This document shows positions 63,333-64,000 of a stretch of DNA of 64,000 bases, one piece after another (the stretch's first letter is position 1; every line of letters begins with the position of its first letter). The stretch spans positions 364,311 to 428,310 of the forward strand of contig NZ_JADKRZ010000003.1 of assembly GCF_015350905.1 (NCBI RefSeq). Reading direction: 5' to 3'. This DNA comes from Curtobacterium sp. VKM Ac-2865 (GTDB taxonomy: Bacteria; Actinomycetota; Actinomycetes; Actinomycetales; Microbacteriaceae). A model generated the notes under the pieces. The model was not told where the DNA came from. It did not search any database and saw only the letters and a program-made list of their open reading frames with translations. The position numbers and the translations under genes were made by a program.

Positions 63333-63362
63333 TTGGCGGGGCCCTGGGGCCGTGTGTAAAGT
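63333..63362 (+). promoter_or_regulatory. Probable rRNA operon promoter
   Basis: TTGGCG (63333-63338), an 18-nt spacer and TAAAGT (63357-63362), about 350 nt upstream of the 16S gene and at the sharp change from GC-rich to mixed sequence. Confidence 0.55.
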
Positions 63363-63709
63363 AATCACTCGTTGCCGCTGATGCGGAGAACGGAACGGCC
63401 GAGACGGTCACAGGGTGAACACCCTGAGACGCAGTCCGGACGGGGTCCCGGTCAGGCAACCACCACTGGTGTTCGTCACCGGTGGTCAACCAAGAACGAA
63501 TGCCTCTCTGGCGGAATCCTTCACGGGTCGAGCGGGGAGTGCGTCTGGTCCTTGAGAACTCAACAGCGTGCACATTGTCAATGCCAATTTATTGACCTCG
63601 TCGCCGAGCTTGCTCGGTGTCGGAGACAATTCCTTTTGGATTGAAGATTGTCAGTAGACAGTCAACAGTCAGAATCAACTCGCTGACACTTCGGTGTTGG
63701 TTGTAATTT
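63363..63709 (+). other. 16S rRNA leader with antitermination box and processing stems
   Basis: No protein gene. It holds the hairpin CAGGGTG/CACCCTG (63411-63426), a CACCAGTGG-type hairpin around 63450-63478, a boxA-like TTGAGAACTCAACAGCG (63552-63568) typical of actinobacterial rRNA leaders, a small hairpin CCGAGCTTGCTCGG near 63603, and AT-rich sequence with repeated CAGTC before the mature 16S start. Confidence 0.7.

Positions 63710-64000
<291 letters not shown>

Overview
The window is about 70% GC, except for one anomalous patch near 31.4-34.0 kb, and reads as the chromosome of a plant-associated actinobacterium of the Microbacteriaceae, most likely Curtobacterium or a close relative. 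The reasons are the start of a 16S rRNA gene at the right end with a high-GC actinobacterial signature, the conserved gene order priA-sseB / parA-scpA-scpB-rluB-tyrA-cmk-der, many genes starting at or next to a TANNNT promoter element (leaderless mRNAs), and a large load of genes for plant-type sugars. Everything here is read from sequence and remembered family features; no database search was run.

Layout. 1-9.2 kb: the end of priA, an SseB-like protein, then a tightly overlapping housekeeping run (chromosome partition ATPase, condensin accessory subunits ScpA and ScpB, a 23S pseudouridine synthase with a very long RDD-repeat N-terminus, prephenate dehydrogenase, cytidylate kinase and the ribosome-assembly GTPase Der). 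9.3-11.7 kb: small membrane and unknown proteins and an aldo/keto reductase. 11.9-21.2 kb: a compact type VII (WXG100/EssC) secretion locus encoding the membrane ATPase, a WXG100 protein, two helper-like proteins, a probable lipase/esterase effector with a GFSLGG elbow, and three related lipoprotein-like genes, one of them broken. The last are candidate immunity proteins.

21.2-31.4 kb: a RecQ-type helicase fused to a phosphoribosyltransferase-like tail, a large lipoprotein, tRNA-Pro(GGG), small membrane proteins, a UvrA-like double-ABC protein with a microsatellite-encoded linker, an alpha/beta hydrolase, a secreted SGNH hydrolase and an atypical SDR. 31.4-34.0 kb: a low-GC foreign patch carrying one large P-loop NTPase of unknown function, flanked by the remnant of a disrupted gene. 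It is a plausible single-gene defence or mobile cargo candidate.

34.0-48.3 kb: two divergent carbohydrate operons around a LacI-type regulator. Both carry the same 16-bp operator. Leftward are a solute-binding lipoprotein, two permeases, a heparinase-like protein and a Gfo/Idh-PmoA fusion; rightward are a Gfo/Idh dehydrogenase, a DUF993 TIM barrel, a sugar isomerase-like protein and a GH95 (fucosidase/galactosidase) enzyme. 48.3-58.8 kb: after a methyltransferase comes a GntR/FadR-regulated cluster that looks like an almost complete D-apionate/D-apiose pathway ending at D-erythrose 4-phosphate: MFS uptake, apionolactonase (ApnL), apionate oxidoisomerase (ApnO), 3-oxo-isoapionate decarboxylase (OiaC), L-erythrulose kinase (LerK) and two isomerases (LerI, DerI), plus an SDR whose promoter carries the same operator. 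Apiose is a plant cell-wall sugar (rhamnogalacturonan II), which fits a plant-associated host. 58.8-64 kb: an SDR and a divergent AraC regulator, a secreted NlpC/P60 protein, RlmN, and the leader and first 291 nt of a ribosomal RNA operon.
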